Source: Callorhinus ursinus (lineage: Eukaryota; Chordata; Mammalia; Carnivora; Otariidae). Taken from it: a DNA stretch of 64,000 nucleotides. The notes beneath the pieces are model-generated. The model was not told the origin of the DNA. It did not search any database and worked only from the letters and a program-made list of their open reading frames with translations. The position numbers were made by a program, and so were the translations under genes. Location of the stretch: contig NW_020312935.1 of assembly GCF_003265705.1 (NCBI RefSeq), positions 4,097,603 through 4,161,602 on the forward strand. The letters run 5' to 3'. Below are positions 1 to 11,599 of this stretch, in pieces. Each line of letters opens with the position of its first letter. The first letter of the stretch is position 1.

Positions 1-1697
1 AGACCCCGAATAGCCAGAGGAATGTTGAAAAAGAAAAGCAAAGCTGGTGGCATCACAATTCTGGACTTCCAGCTCTATTACAAAGGTGTCACCATTAAGA
101 CAGTATGGTACTGGCATAAAAACAGAGACACAGATCAATGGAAGAAAATCGAGAGCCCAGAAATGGACCCTCAACTCTATGGTCAACTCATCTTTGACAA
201 AGCAGGAAAGAATGTCCAATGGAAAAAAGACAGTCTCTTCAACAAATGGTGTTGGGAAAATTGGACAGGCACATGCAGAAGGATGAAGCTGCACCATTTC
301 CTTACACCACACAAAAATAGATTCGAAATGGTTGAAAAACCTAAATGTGAGACAGGAGTCCATCAAAATCCTAGAGGAGAACACAGGCAGCAACCTCTTC
401 AACCTCAGCCGCAGCAACTTCTTCCTAGAAACATCACCAAAGGCAAGGGAACCAAGGGCAAAAATGAACTACTGGGATTTCATCAAGATAAAAACTTTTG
501 CACAGCAAAAGAAACAGTCAACAAAACCAAAAGACAACTAACAGAATGGGAGAAGATATTTGCAAATGACATATCAGATAAAGGGCTAGGATCCAAAATC
601 TATAAAGATCTTCTTAAACTCAACACCCAAAGAACAAATGATCCAATCAAGAAATGGGCAGAAGACATGAACAGACATTTTTCCAAAGAAGACATCCAAA
701 TGACCAACAGACACATGAAAAAGTGCTCAAATCACTTGGCATCCGGGAAATCCAAATCAAAACCTCAATGAGATACCACCTCACACCAGTCAGAATGGCT
801 AAAATTAACAAGTCAGGAAACGACAGATGTTGGCGGGGATGTGGAGAAAGGGGAACCCTCCTACACCGTTGGTGGGAATGCAAGCTGGTGTAACCCCTCT
901 GGAAAACACTGTGGAAGTTCCTCAAACAGTTGAAAATAGAGCTACCATACGATCCAGCAATTGCACTACTGGGTATTTACCACAAAGATACAAATGTAGG
1001 CATCTGAAGGGGTACGTGCACCCGAATGTTTATAGCAGCAATGTCCACAATAGCCAAACTGTGGAAAGAGCCAAGATGTCCATCGACAGATAAATGGATA
1101 AAGAAGAAGTGGTATATATATACAATGGAATATTATGCAGCCATCAAAAGGAATGAGATCTTGCCTTTTGCAACGACATGCATAGAACTGGAGGGTGTTA
1201 TGCTGAGTGAAATAATTCAATCAGGGAAAGACATGTATCAGATGACCTCACTGATATGAGAAATTCTTAATCTCAGGAAACAAACTGAGGGTTGTTGGAG
1301 TGGTGGGGGCTGGGAGGGATGGGGTGGCTGGGTAATAGACATTGGGGAGGGTATGTGCTATGGTGAGTGCTGTGAATTGTGCAGGACTGTTGAATCCCAG
1401 ATCTGTACCTCTGAAACAAATAATGCAATATATGTTAAGAAAAAAAAAGAAGACAGTAGGATGGGAAGAATGAAGGGGGGAAATCGGAGGGGGAGACAAA
1501 CCATGAGAGATGATGGACTCTGACAAACTGAGGGTTCTAGAGGGGAGGGGGGTGGGAGGATGGGTTAGCTTGGTGATGGGTATTGGGGAGGGCACATTCT
1601 GCATGGAGCACTGGGTGTTATGCACAATGAATCATGGAACACTACATCAAAAACTAATGATGTACTGTATGATGATTAACATAACAATAAAATTTTT
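1..1697 (+). mobile_element. L1 3' portion (ORF2 C-terminus and two-module 3'UTR), cut by the window edge
   Basis: The element enters the window inside the ORF2 C-terminal region and runs to a short A-tail near 1690. About 1-1255 encodes the end of ORF2 ([25 protein letters not shown] and MEYYAAIK are readable in shifting frames). About 1260-1440 is a first 3'UTR module (AAACAAACTGAGGGTTG...) ending in an A-run near 1440. About 1450-1690 is a second, related module (GAGGGTTCTAGAGGGGAGG...TGGAGCACTGGGTGTTA). It appears to have landed in or beside an older L1 3' end that continues at 1705. The subfamily is carnivore-specific by its 3' end; the exact name is not assigned. Confidence 0.9.
22..771 (+). 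pseudogene. L1 ORF2 C-terminal fragment with two compensating frameshifts
   Basis: This 249-codon reading frame is the distal part of L1 ORF2p, the reverse transcriptase and endonuclease protein that copies L1 RNA at the target site. Residues 1-95 and about 155-240 read as normal ORF2 (start AGGITILDFQLYYK; later [14 protein letters not shown] and [18 protein letters not shown]). The middle is out of frame; the true frame for it lies at 332-541 (NFFLETSPKAR). A further frameshift near 720 moves the Cys-rich end ([13 protein letters not shown]) to the frame that is open at 654-893. At least three indels show it is not functional. The upstream RT and endonuclease domains are outside the window, if present. 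Confidence 0.88.
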
Positions 1698-1704
1698 TTT
1701 TTAA

Positions 1705-2325
1705 ATGAGCTAAAAAGCTATAAGATATCAAAGAAATTGAAATGCATATTACCAAGTGAAGGAAGACAATCTGAAAAGGCTATATATCCTATAATTCTAA
1801 TTATATGACATTCTGGAAAAAGCAAAACTATGGAGTCTGTGAAAAAATCAGTGGTTGTCAGGGTTGGAGGGTAAGGGGAAGAGGAGTACAGGAGGTTTGA
1901 GGGCAGTGAAAATACTTTGGATACCATATTACTATACTGTAATATATTCTATATTATATATATTAAAATAATTATATATTTATAATATATATAATTTACT
2001 ATATAAAATTATATGTTATATAATACACATTACTATAATAATATAATGATGATGGATATATGTCATTATAAATTTGTCCGAATCCATAAAATGTGTAATG
2101 CAAAGAGTGAACCTCAAGGTCAACTATGGACTTTGAGTGAGTAGGATGTGTCACTGTTCATCATTTGTAACATATGTCCCTCTCTGGTGGGAGATGTTGA
2201 TATTGGCAAAGGCTATTTACATGTTGGGGGCAGAGATATATGGGAAATCTCTGTACCTTTCCCTCAATTTTAGTGTGAGCCAAAAACTGCTCTTACATAT
2301 ATAAATTCTGTTTAAAAAAAACCAC
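1705..2325 (+). mobile_element. Old L1 (L1M-type) 3'UTR
   Basis: Phrases typical of ancient mammalian L1 3'UTRs are present: ATTATATGACATTCTGGAAA near 1800, ATGTCATTATAAATTTGTCC near 2058, AACTATGGACTTTGAGTGA near 2122, and TATGGGAAATCTCTGTACC near 2240. The middle (about 1935-2060) has expanded into AT-rich simple sequence. It is more diverged than the L1 before it. Confidence 0.75.
1935..2060. repeat. AT-rich low-complexity block
   Basis: Almost pure A and T (TATATATTAAAATAATTATA-like), embedded in the old L1 3'UTR and probably expanded from it. Confidence 0.85.
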
Positions 2326-2550
2326 TGAAATTAAATCCTCATTATGTGATCTAAAGTCAAAATGGATAAAGCTAAAAATTAAAATAGTCAATTGGAAAAT
2401 ATAGCCAAACACTGCATACCACAGCATAAAAACTTCAGAGATTAAGGAAGAAATAAGAAGATTTGAAAGAAAGACCCAGAAACTCTAAATTAGTCTAACA
2501 GCAGTGAAAGAAAAACAGAAAAGAGTAGGATGGGTGGGGGAGACAACACA

Positions 2551-2600
<50 letters not shown>

Positions 2601-2632
2601 AAATTCTGGCAAGTTTTCATAATGTCAAAGTT
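2326..2632 (+). other. A-rich sequence of uncertain origin, possibly old L1
   Basis: A-rich on the + strand like the flanking ancient L1 pieces, and ending in a CA microsatellite. No diagnostic phrase was recognised. Confidence 0.3.
2551..2595. repeat. (CA)n microsatellite
   Basis: About 22 nearly perfect CA units. Confidence 0.97.
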
Positions 2633-2648
2633 AAGATACAAATCCTAA

Positions 2649-2847
2649 GGGTGCCGGGGTGGCTCAGTCAGTTTAGCATCTGCCTCAGCTCAGGTCGTGA
2701 TCTTGGGGTTCTGGAATCGAGCTCCACATAGGGCTCCCTGCTCAAGTGGGGAGTCTGCTTCTCCTTCTGCCCTGCCCCCAACTCATGAGTGCACTCTCTC
2801 TTTCTCTCTCTCTCTTCCTCTCTCTCAAATAAATAACATTTTTTAAA
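2649..2847 (+). mobile_element. CAN-SINE, + strand, with TSD
   Basis: Starts GGTGCCGGGGTGGCTCAGTC and ends in CTCTCTCAAATAAATAACAT plus a T/A tail. It is flanked by a 16-bp direct repeat AAGATACAAATCCTAA at 2633-2648 and 2848-2863. Confidence 0.95.
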
Positions 2848-2863
2848 AAGATACAAATCCTAA

Positions 2864-3530
2864 AAAATTCCAGAGAAAGTTCTGCTTCCATATGAGCACT
2901 GCCTATACATGTGCTACAGAAGATGCCTTGATTTAAGAGCAGCTCTAGCAGTTCCACTCCATTTGTCCTTAGACCAACTATTCTAGAGAAGACTTTCCAA
3001 GACTCAACACACCTGGTTACCCAGGGCCATTTGGGTAAGATTAGTACCTTGTGTTCTTTTAAAACTAATCAGCCTCTCCACACAGAGAATATGCAGAATG
3101 CCTATCATATGCCAGATGCTAGGCAACAATGATAGCTCTCCTCTCTATCCTCTCCTTTTCCTAAACGTTCTGGAATATAGTATTCTAAAGACTATATGGA
3201 ACACACCTCTGGGTTGTACCCCAGAGATATGAAGAAGCTTGATTATTTATCCAATGACTTCCAAACCTCATTGGTTACAGGGGTCACTTTGGAAGCAATA
3301 CCTCCACAGGATACCCAGTCTGGTCTGCACAAAGGCTAAGAACACCCTCCCACAGCTAGAGAATGTGCTTAAGCAGAGAGAGGCAGGAAGCTTGCCCTAT
3401 GGATGGTAACTGTCCACAGGTGACCTCTGGGACAACGGAGGGATCTGGGTAGATGAGTGTATCACATAAAATCAGCCGAGAGGTCACACTTCTGATATAA
3501 TGTAGAAAGACAGGGAATATTCAGGCTAAA
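2864..3530. other. No gene or clear repeat recognised
   Basis: No convincing coding frame. TGCCTATCATATGCCAGATG near 3100 resembles the minus strand of an L2/MIR core (family phrase CTACTATGTGCCAGGCACTG), but it is too short to call. Confidence 0.4.
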
Positions 3531-5039
3531 ATTAAACACAAAGCAGCTCAGAGTCATCACCATATTTAACACTATCTTGGACCAAAACAATTAGACTAGA
3601 GAGAAATTAGAGGCATAAAACTGAAAAGAGGCAAAGCTATCTCTATTTTGAGATGATATGATTTTGTATCTGTAAACTCAATTAATCTACTAAAATACCA
3701 CAACAAAATATAAGATAAATCAGTGAGGTGACAGGATGTAGAATTAATTAAAAAGAAATCAATACACTCTATATAATAAAACAACAGTTAAAAGATACAA
3801 TGGAGGGAAGAACCTATTCACAGCTAGGAACAAGCTTAATAAGAAATGTACAAAACCAAATGACAGGAGGAAAAGAGAACTACAACCAAGGGATTAAAAG
3901 TAGTATGAAAAAGAGATGCTATATTCTTGAAAAGTAAGACTTAAAGTCAATTCTCCCTTAGTTAATTTAATGCAATCCAATAAAATACCAACAGGGTTTT
4001 GTTTTTTTCCCCTAGAACTAGACAAACTGATCCCTAAATTCATATAGAAAAATAAATTTTAAAAGAGCCAGGAAAACTCTGGAAAAGAGAAATTATGTGA
4101 GAATAGACCTATTAGCTATCAAAACACACTAATTAAAAGTGTATAATTGGTGACTGAAGAGACAGGCCAGTGAACAAAATCAGATGTTCATAAACAGACC
4201 AAAATGTAAACAGGAGATTATATTATAAAGATGACATTTCAAATTACTGAGATAAAGAAGGACATTTTAATAAATGTCAGGATGGCTGAGTAGCAGTCTG
4301 GGAAAAGATAAAGTTGGTTCCCTACTTTACACTGTACATAAAATCTCCAAAAGGATTAAAGCTTTAAAGGGAAAAATGAAATACTAGAAATACATTAAAA
4401 ATGTAGTGGGGAAGTGCTGTAGAAGTTAGACCACAGAATCCAAAGGCAATATAAGATTGGTAAATTTGACTGAATAAAAATCTAAACCTTATACATGCCC
4501 GAAAAACCACCAAACAACAAAAAACACTATAAGCAAAATTAAAAGTCCAGTGACTGATCTGGAAGGGGGAGAATTAAAATTTCTATTACAAAAACTGATC
4601 TCCCTTTATAAAGATTATTTTTATAAAGATTATAACAATTACCTAGAATTCAAGAAGAAATGATGAACAACCCAAAATAAAAATGGACAAAGGACACACA
4701 CAGTCCTCAGTAAAAACAAACAAGCAAACAGATAACAACAACAAAATACAAATAGCCATTAAGCTTATAAAAAAAAGTCTCAACCTGCTCATAATAAGGT
4801 AATCAAAACTACAATAAGATATCATTTATTACCTATCACATTGACAAAAATTAGTTTTGACAACTCTTAATGCTGGAGTTGAAACAGGCTCAGGGGGGTA
4901 CAATGTTAATGGGAAAGTGAAAGGGTATAACCCTCATGGAGAGGAATCCAGCTATCTTTACCAAAAATGCAGATGCATTTACCCTTTGGCCCAGCAATCC
5001 TACTTCTGGGAATCTATCTTACAGATACATCTGTACACA

Positions 5040-5553
5040 AAGTCAATCAGAGAAAGACATGTGTCATACGACCTCACTGATATGAGGAATTCTTAATCTC
5101 AGGAAACAAACTGAGGGTTGCTGGAGTGGTGGGGGTGGGAGGGAGGGAGTGGCTGGGTGACAGACACTGGGGAGGGTATGTGCTATGGTGAGTGCTGTGA
5201 ATTATGCAAGACTGTTGAATCCCAGATCTGTACCTCTGAAACAAGTAATACATTATATGTTTAAAAAAAAGAAGATAGCAGGAAGGGAAAAATGAAGGGG
5301 GGGAAATCGGAGGGAGAGATGGACCATGAGAGACTATGGACTCTGAGAAACAAACTGAGGGTTCTAGAGGAGAGGGGTGTGGGGGGATGGGTTAGCCTGG
5401 TGATGGGTATTAAAGAGGGCACGTTCTGCATGGAGCACTGGGTGTTACATGCAAACAATGAATCATAGAACACTACATCAAAAACTAACGATGTAATGAA
5501 TGGTGTATGGTGATGTAATGTATGGTGATTAACATAACATATTAAAAAAAATA
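5040..5553 (+). mobile_element. 5'-truncated L1 carrying only the two-module 3' end, with TSD
   Basis: Starts AGTCAATCAGAGAAAGACAT (last ORF2 bases), then 3'UTR module 1 ending at an A-run near 5265 and module 2 ending ATTAACATAACATATTAAAA. The 19-bp TSD ACAGATACATCTGTACACA (5021-5039) and ACAGATATATCTGTACACA (5554-5572) differs at one base. This proves that both modules moved together in one insertion. Confidence 0.95.
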
Positions 5554-5593
5554 ACAGATATATCTGTACACATATAAAATGGCATATGTATTT

Positions 5594-5674
5594 TGCTTAG
5601 CATTATCCTCTTTAGCTCCACCCATGTTGTTGCAAATGACAAGATTATATTCTTTTCTATGGCTGAATAATATT

Positions 5675-5719
<45 letters not shown>

Positions 5720-5790
5720 ACCATATCTTCTATATTGTACACCTGAAATAATATAACAGTATATGTTAAGTATAATGGAATTTTAAATTA
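5594..5790. mobile_element. Small L1 fragment with inverted 5' part
   Basis: About 5594-5733 reads as minus-strand L1 ORF2 end (TAGCTCCACCCATGTTGTTG, then TATGGCTGAATAATATTCC). About 5734-5790 reads as the + strand L1 3' end (TTGTACACCTGAAATAATAT). Minus piece followed by plus 3' piece is the twin-priming arrangement. The TG repeat lies inside the minus piece. Confidence 0.65.
5676..5717. repeat. (TG)n microsatellite
   Basis: About 20 TG units inside the inverted L1 piece, at the position where L1 normally has a short TATA/CACA run just before AATGGAATATTA. Confidence 0.97.
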
Positions 5791-6170
5791 AATTAAATTT
5801 ATAAAATTCACATTCAGAAACCAAAAAAAAAAATGGCAAAGATAGAAGATTATTCATTATAGCATTATTTGTAATAACAAAAAAAGGGGGAAGTGATCCA
5901 ACTGTCCATTAACAGGGTATTGGTTGAAGAAACTATGGCTACATCCACACCAGTGAATGAAAGTTTGTTGACTATCTCAACTTACTGATATAGCAAGATC
6001 TTGAAAAAAAGCAAGATGCAAAGCAAATTATGTAGTAAGGTACATTTTATCACAAGGAAGGGGAAACAGAAATACACATTTGCCTGTGCTTTCCTCTGAA
6101 TGAAGATATACAAGAAAGATAACCAGGAACCTAACAGATATTGTTATCTATAGAAAGAACAAGAGACAGG

Positions 6171-6866
6171 AGGGAACAGAGATAGAAGCAAGAATTCTGA
6201 GTGCAACTTTTTACGATTTTTTTTGTGTGTGAATCAGGTAAACATATTACCAATAAAAAGAAAAGTTTTTGAAATATTCTAAAGAAAAAAACACACACAT
6301 GGACATATGGCCTAAAAACACACACATAGACATATGGCCTAAAATTGATTTCAAATTTCTGATGGAGCATTATCACTAATGTTCTAAGAAAAAAGGATTT
6401 GAACTCAAAATTCTACAGGTCTAATTATTTTTCAAAATAAAGAGATTCTCAGGTATATAAGTTTCCAGCTTACCATATACAAACTTTCTCTAACAAGAAC
6501 TTCTCAAGAATGTATTAAAAAAAAAAAGAGAGAGAGAGAGAGAGCCTGGATATATAAAGCAAGGCTGAGCAAAGACACCAGCAAAACTAACTAAATGCAC
6601 ATAAATGTTGATTTTAAACAAACAAAAAAAAAAACTTTAACAACTTGGAACGCAGGATTTGAGAAGTGCCAGAGAAGATGGAAAGAGATGGAAGTAAAAA
6701 TACATCAAGATTTTCACCTCATTTAGGGACAGGCTAGAGGGAGTTTTCCTGATGGTGGAAAGACATATAATCAGTATATATATTAAAATTACAAGTGTAA
6801 CTAATAAAAGAAAATAAATGGGAGGTATAATTTACAAACCATCAGTGGTGAGGGAAAATAGAATAA
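6171..6866. other. AT-rich sequence, probably old L1 3' debris
   Basis: A-rich on the + strand, with an (AG)n run at 6522-6543 and a near-repeat of ACACACATRGACATATGGCC at 6294-6345. No gene seen. Confidence 0.45.
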
Positions 6867-6879
6867 AATAATCCAATCA

Positions 6880-7050
6880 GGGGCACCTGGGTGACTCAAA
6901 TGGCTAAGCGTCTGCCTTCGGCTCAGGTCATGATCCTGGGGTCCTGAGATCGAGCCCCGAATCAGGATCCTGGCTCAGCAGGGAGCCTGCTTCAGCCTCT
7001 CCCCCTGCTCATTCTCTCTCTCTCTCTCTATCTCTCTGTCTCGAATATAA

Positions 7051-7080
<30 letters not shown>
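6880..7080 (+). mobile_element. CAN-SINE, + strand, with TSD
   Basis: Young-type head (GGGGCACCTGGGTGACTCAA, CTGCCTTCGGCTCAGGTCAT) and an expanded (AAAT)n tail. TSD AATAATCCAATCA at 6867-6879 and 7081-7093. Confidence 0.96.
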
Positions 7081-7086
<6 letters not shown>

Positions 7087-7214
7087 CCAATCAACCAAAA
7101 ATAGGCAAAAAGGAGGAAAACAAACAAACAAAAAAGGCAAGTATAATAGAAAACATAAATATGGTAACTTCAAACACGGTGGTAAGTATAATTAGGTGAA
7201 GAATCATCTACTAA

Positions 7215-8045
7215 AAATAGAAATTTTGAAAAGAACACAGGCAGTAACTTCTTTGACAGTGGCTATAGAAACTTATTTCTATATATGTCTCTTGAGGTAA
7301 GGAAAACAAAAGCAAAAATAAACTATGGGACTATATCAAAATAAAAAGCTTCTGCACAGTGAAGGAAACAATCAAAATTAAAAGGCATTTATGGAATGGG
7401 ACAAAATATTACAAATGACACGTCCAACAAAGGGTTAGTATCCAAAATATATAAAGAACTTACACAACACCCCAAAAAACAAATTATCCAAATAAAAATA
7501 GCCAGAAGACACGAACATTTCTCCAAAGAAGACACACAGATGGCCAACAAAGAAGGAAAAGATGCTCATCATCACTTATCATCAGGGAAATGCAAATCAA
7601 AACCACAATGAGATACCACTACACACCAGTCACAAAGGCTAAAATCAACAACACAATAAACAACAGGTGTTAGCAAAGATACAGAGAAGAGGGAGACTCA
7701 TGCACTGTTGGTGGGAATGCAAACTGGTACAGCCCCCCTGGAAAACAGTATGAAATTTCATCAAAAAGTTAAAGATAGAACTAACCCATGATCCAGCAAT
7801 CACACTACAGGGTATTTACCCAAAGAATACAACACTAATTCAAAGGGATACATGCACCCTTATGGTTATAACAGCCTAATTTCCAACAGCCAAGATACAG
7901 AAGCAGCCCAAGAGTCCATCGATTGATGAATGTATAAAGAAGATATAGTATATATGTACAATGGAATATTACTCAGCCATAAAAAAGAACAAAATCTTGC
8001 CATTTGCAACGACATGGATGGAACTGGAAAGTATAATGAAATTTT
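7215..8045 (+). mobile_element. Older L1 ORF2 C-terminal fragment
   Basis: Diverged ORF2 end on the + strand: AAAAGCTTCTGCACAGTGAA (7346), AACGACATGGATGGAACTGG (8008), and ACAATGGAATATTACTCAGC (7957). It stops abruptly before the 3'UTR. The frame at 7396-7611 preserves only a short degraded stretch. About 8046-8130 is a T-rich link of unknown origin. Confidence 0.8.
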
Positions 8046-9100
8046 TTTTTCTTTAAAATTTTGGGACACAGTTTCTTTTAACAGACCGAAATATTCCCTA
8101 AATCTAGTGTATAATGGAAAAGTTGTAGCGTATGAGAAAAGTTGGAAAGAATGCAAACACATGGAGGCTAAAGAGCATCCTACTAAAGAATGAATGGGCC
8201 AACTAGGAAATTAAAGAAGAATTTAAAAAATTCATGGAAACCAATGAAAACACAATATTCCAAAACTTTTGAGATACAGCAAAGGCGGTTCTAAGAGGAA
8301 AGTATATATCATTATAAGCCTTTCTCAAGAAACAAGAAAGGTCTCAATACACAACCTAACCCTACACCTAAAGGAGCTGGAGAAAAAAACAGCATATAAA
8401 GCCTAAACCCAGCAGGAGAAGAGAAATAATAGAGATCAGAGCAGAAATCAAGGAAATAGAAACCAAAAGAACAGTAGAACAGATCAACGAAACGAGGAGC
8501 TGGTTCTTTGAAAGAATTAACAAGATTGACAAACCCCTGGCCAGACTTATCAAAAAGAAGAGAAATGACCCAAATCAACAAAATCATGAATGAAAGAGGA
8601 GAGATCACAACCAACACCAACGAAATGCAAACATTCTAAGAACACATTATGAGCAACTCTATGCCAGCAAATTAGATAACCTGGAAGAAATGGATGCATT
8701 CCTAGAGATGTATCAACTACCAAAACTGAACCAGGAAGAAATAGAAAACCTGAAGAGACCTATAACCAGTAAGGAAATTGAGGCAGTCATCAAAAATCTC
8801 CCAAAAACAAGAGCTCAGAGCCAGATGCCTTCTCAGGGGAATTCTACCAAACATTTAAAGAAGAATTAATACCTATTCTTCTGAAACTGTTCCAAAAAAT
8901 AGAAATGGAAGGAAAACTTCCAAACTCATTTTATGAGGCCAGCATTACCTTGATCCCAAAACCAGACAAAGACCAAGACCCCATCAAAAAGGAGAACTAG
9001 AGACCAATATCCCTGATGAACATGGAATGCAAAAATTCTCACCATTATACTAGCCAAAAGGCTCCAACAGTACATTAAAAGGATTATTCACCACGACCAA

Positions 9101-9706
9101 GTGGAATTTATCCCTGGGCTGCAAGGTTGGTTCAACATCCGCAAATCAATCAATGTGATACACGACATTAATAAAAGAAAGAACAAGAACCATATGATCC
9201 TCTCAATAGATGCAGAAAAAGCATTTGACAAAGTACAGCATCCTTTCTTGATCAAAACTCTTCAGACTATAGGGATAGAGGGCACAAACCTCAATATCAT
9301 AAAAGCCATCTATGAAAAACCCACAGTGAATATCATTCTCAATGGGGAAAAACTGAGAGATTTTCCCCTAAGGTCAGGAACATGGCAGGGATGTCCACTA
9401 TCACCACTGCTGTTCATCACAGTAGTAGAAGTCCTCACCTCGGCAATCAGACAACAAAAAGAAATAACAGGCATCCGAATTGGCAAAGAAGAAGTCAAAC
9501 TCTCACTCTTTGCAGATTATATGATACTGTATGTGGAAAACCCAAAAGACTCCACCCCAAAACTGCTAGAACTCATACAGGAATTCAGTAAAGTGGCAGG
9601 ATATAATATCAATGCACACAAATTGGTTGCATTCTTATACACCAACAATGAGACAATAGAGAAATTAAGGAGTTGCTCCCATTTACAATTGCACCCAAAA
9701 CCGTAA
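9101..9706 (+). pseudogene. L1 ORF2 reverse transcriptase fragment, catalytic Asp lost
   Basis: This 201-codon frame covers the fingers and palm of the L1 reverse transcriptase. Visible motifs: [18 protein letters not shown] (residues about 3-20), [12 protein letters not shown] with the first catalytic Asp (about 35-46), and [10 protein letters not shown] (about 95-104). The second catalytic motif, FADD in active L1s, reads FADYM here, so one of the paired Asp residues is a Tyr. The frame ends in a stop soon after a frameshift near 9660. Intact ORF2 is about 1,275 codons, so this is a dead fragment. Confidence 0.9.
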
Positions 9707-9925
9707 GATATCTAGGAACAAATCTAACCAAAGAGGCAAAGGATCTGTACTCAGAAAACTAGAGAACACTCATGAAAGAAACTGAGGAAGACACAAAGAA
9801 ATGGAAAAATGTTCCATGCTCATGGACTGGAAGAACAAATATTGTGGAAATGTCCATACTACCTAGAGCAATCTATACATTTAATACAATCCCTATCAAA
9901 ATACCATTAATTTTTTTTCAAAGAA

Positions 9926-10572
9926 ATGGAAAAAATAATCCTAAAATTTGTATGGAACCAGAAAAGACCCCAAATAAGGAATGTTGAAAAAGAAAAGCAA
10001 AGCTGGTGGCATCACAATTCCAGACTTCAAGCTCTATTACAAAGCTGTCATCAAGACAGTATGGTACTGGCACAAAAACAGACACATAGATCAATGGAAC
10101 AGAACAGAATAGAGAGCCCAGAAATGGACCCTCAACTCTATGGTCAACTTAATCTGTGACAAAGCAGGAAAGAATATCCAATGGAAAAAAAGACAGTCTC
10201 TTCAACAAACGATGTTGGGAAAATTGGACAGCCACATGCAGAAGAATGAAACTGGACCATTTCCTTATGCCACACACAAAAATACACTCAAAATGGATGA
10301 AAGACCTCAATGTGAGTGAGGAATCAATCAAAATCCTTGAGGAGAACACAGGCAGAAACCTCTTCAACCTCAGCCACAGCAACTTCTTCTTAGACACATC
10401 GCCAAACACAAGGGAAGCAAGGGTAAAAATGAACTATTGGGATTTCATCAAGATAAAAAGCTTTTGTACAGCAAAGGAAACAGTCAACAAAACCAAAAGA
10501 CAACCGACAGAATGGGAGAAGATATTTGCAAATGACATATCAGATAAAGGGCTAGTATCCAAAAATCTATAA
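9926..10572 (+). pseudogene. L1 ORF2 C-terminal fragments in shifting frames
   Basis: The region after RT is kept as two overlapping open frames (9926-10159 and 10156-10572). The second reads [18 protein letters not shown], then [12 protein letters not shown] and [20 protein letters not shown], and ends after a frameshift at 10560 (an extra A in AAAAATC). The last Cys-containing segment (near 10790-10860) is in another frame and its first Cys is altered. Not functional. Confidence 0.85.
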
Positions 10573-11599
10573 AGAACTTATCAAACTCAACACCCAAAGA
10601 ACAAATAATCCAATCAAGAAATGGGCAGAAGACATGAACAGACATTTCTGCAAAGAAGACATCCAAATGGCTAACAGACACATGAAAAAGTGCTCAACAC
10701 ACTCAGCATCATAGAAATACAAATCAACACCTCAATGAGATACCACCTCACACCAGTCAGAATGGCTAAAATTAACAAGTCAGGAAACGACAGATGGTGG
10801 TGAGGATGCAGAGAAAGGGGAATCCTCCTACACTTCTGGTGGGAATGCAAGCTGGCACAGTCACTCTGGAAAACAGTATGGAGGTTCCTCAAAAAGTTGA
10901 AAATAGAGCTACCCTATGACCCAGCAATTGCACCACTGGTATGTACCCCAAAGATAACAAATGTAGTGATCCGAAGGGGTATGTGCACCCTGACGTTTAT
11001 AGCAGCAATGTCCACAATAGCCAAACCATGGAAAGAGCTTAGATGTCCATCAACAGATGAATGGATAAAGAAAATGATACACACATATATGTATGTGTAT
11101 ATATGTATATATATATGTATACACACAATGCAATATTATGCAGACATCAAAAAAACGAAATCTTGTCATTTGCAACAACGACATGGATGGAACTAGAGGG
11201 TATTATGCTAAGCGAAATAAGTCAATGAGAGAAAGACAAGTATCATATGATCTCACCGATATGTGGAATTTGAGAAACAAGGCAGAGGATCATAGGGGAG
11301 GGGAGGGAAAAATGAAACAAGAGGAAACCAGAGAGGGAGACAAACCATAAGAGACTCTTAATCTCAGGAAACAAACTGCGGGTTGCTGGAGTGAGGGGGG
11401 AAGCTGGGTGATGGACATTGGGGAGGGTATGTACTATGCTGAGCACTGTGAATTGTGTAAGACTAATGAATCACAGACCTGTACCCCTGAAACAAATAAT
11501 ACATTATATGTTAATTAAAAAAAGAAATAATTTCCTTACAAAAAGACATTCTCAAAAAAAAAAAGACAACACAAAAATAGTAAAGATAAGAGTATAAGA

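Larger units (their letters stand above)
3580..6170 (+). mobile_element. Ancient L1 (L1M-type) ORF2/3' region, interrupted
   Basis: Degenerate ORF2 phrases run on the + strand: GAGATGATATGATTTTGTAT near 3650 (the FADD catalytic region), ATTCATATAGAAAAATAAAT near 4040, GGACAAAGGACACACACAG near 4685, TTTGGCCCAGCAATCCTACT near 4985, and GCATTATTTGTAATAACAAA near 5862. A young L1 3' end (5040-5553) and a smaller inverted L1 piece (5594-5790) split it. Stops occur in all frames. Confidence 0.75.
8130..11525 (+). mobile_element. L1, 5'-truncated, ORF2 (RT to end) plus single-module 3'UTR
   Basis: Starts just upstream of ATGGAGGCTAAAGAGCATCC, between the endonuclease and RT domains of ORF2. It continues through RT (9.0-9.7 kb) and the C-terminal region (9.96-11.2 kb) to a 3'UTR ending CCTGAAACAAATAATACATT ATATGTTAATT plus a short A-tail near 11520. 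Only the first 3'UTR module is present, unlike the elements at 1 and 5040. Many frameshifts and stops are present. No clear TSD was found. Confidence 0.9.

Noticed and set aside
8312..8620. Hydrophobic minus-strand frames (also 22724-22924, 52704-52997, 16822-17046) as membrane proteins
   Set aside because: They are antisense or off-frame readings of A-rich L1 sequence, which give Phe/Leu/Ile-rich translations by composition.
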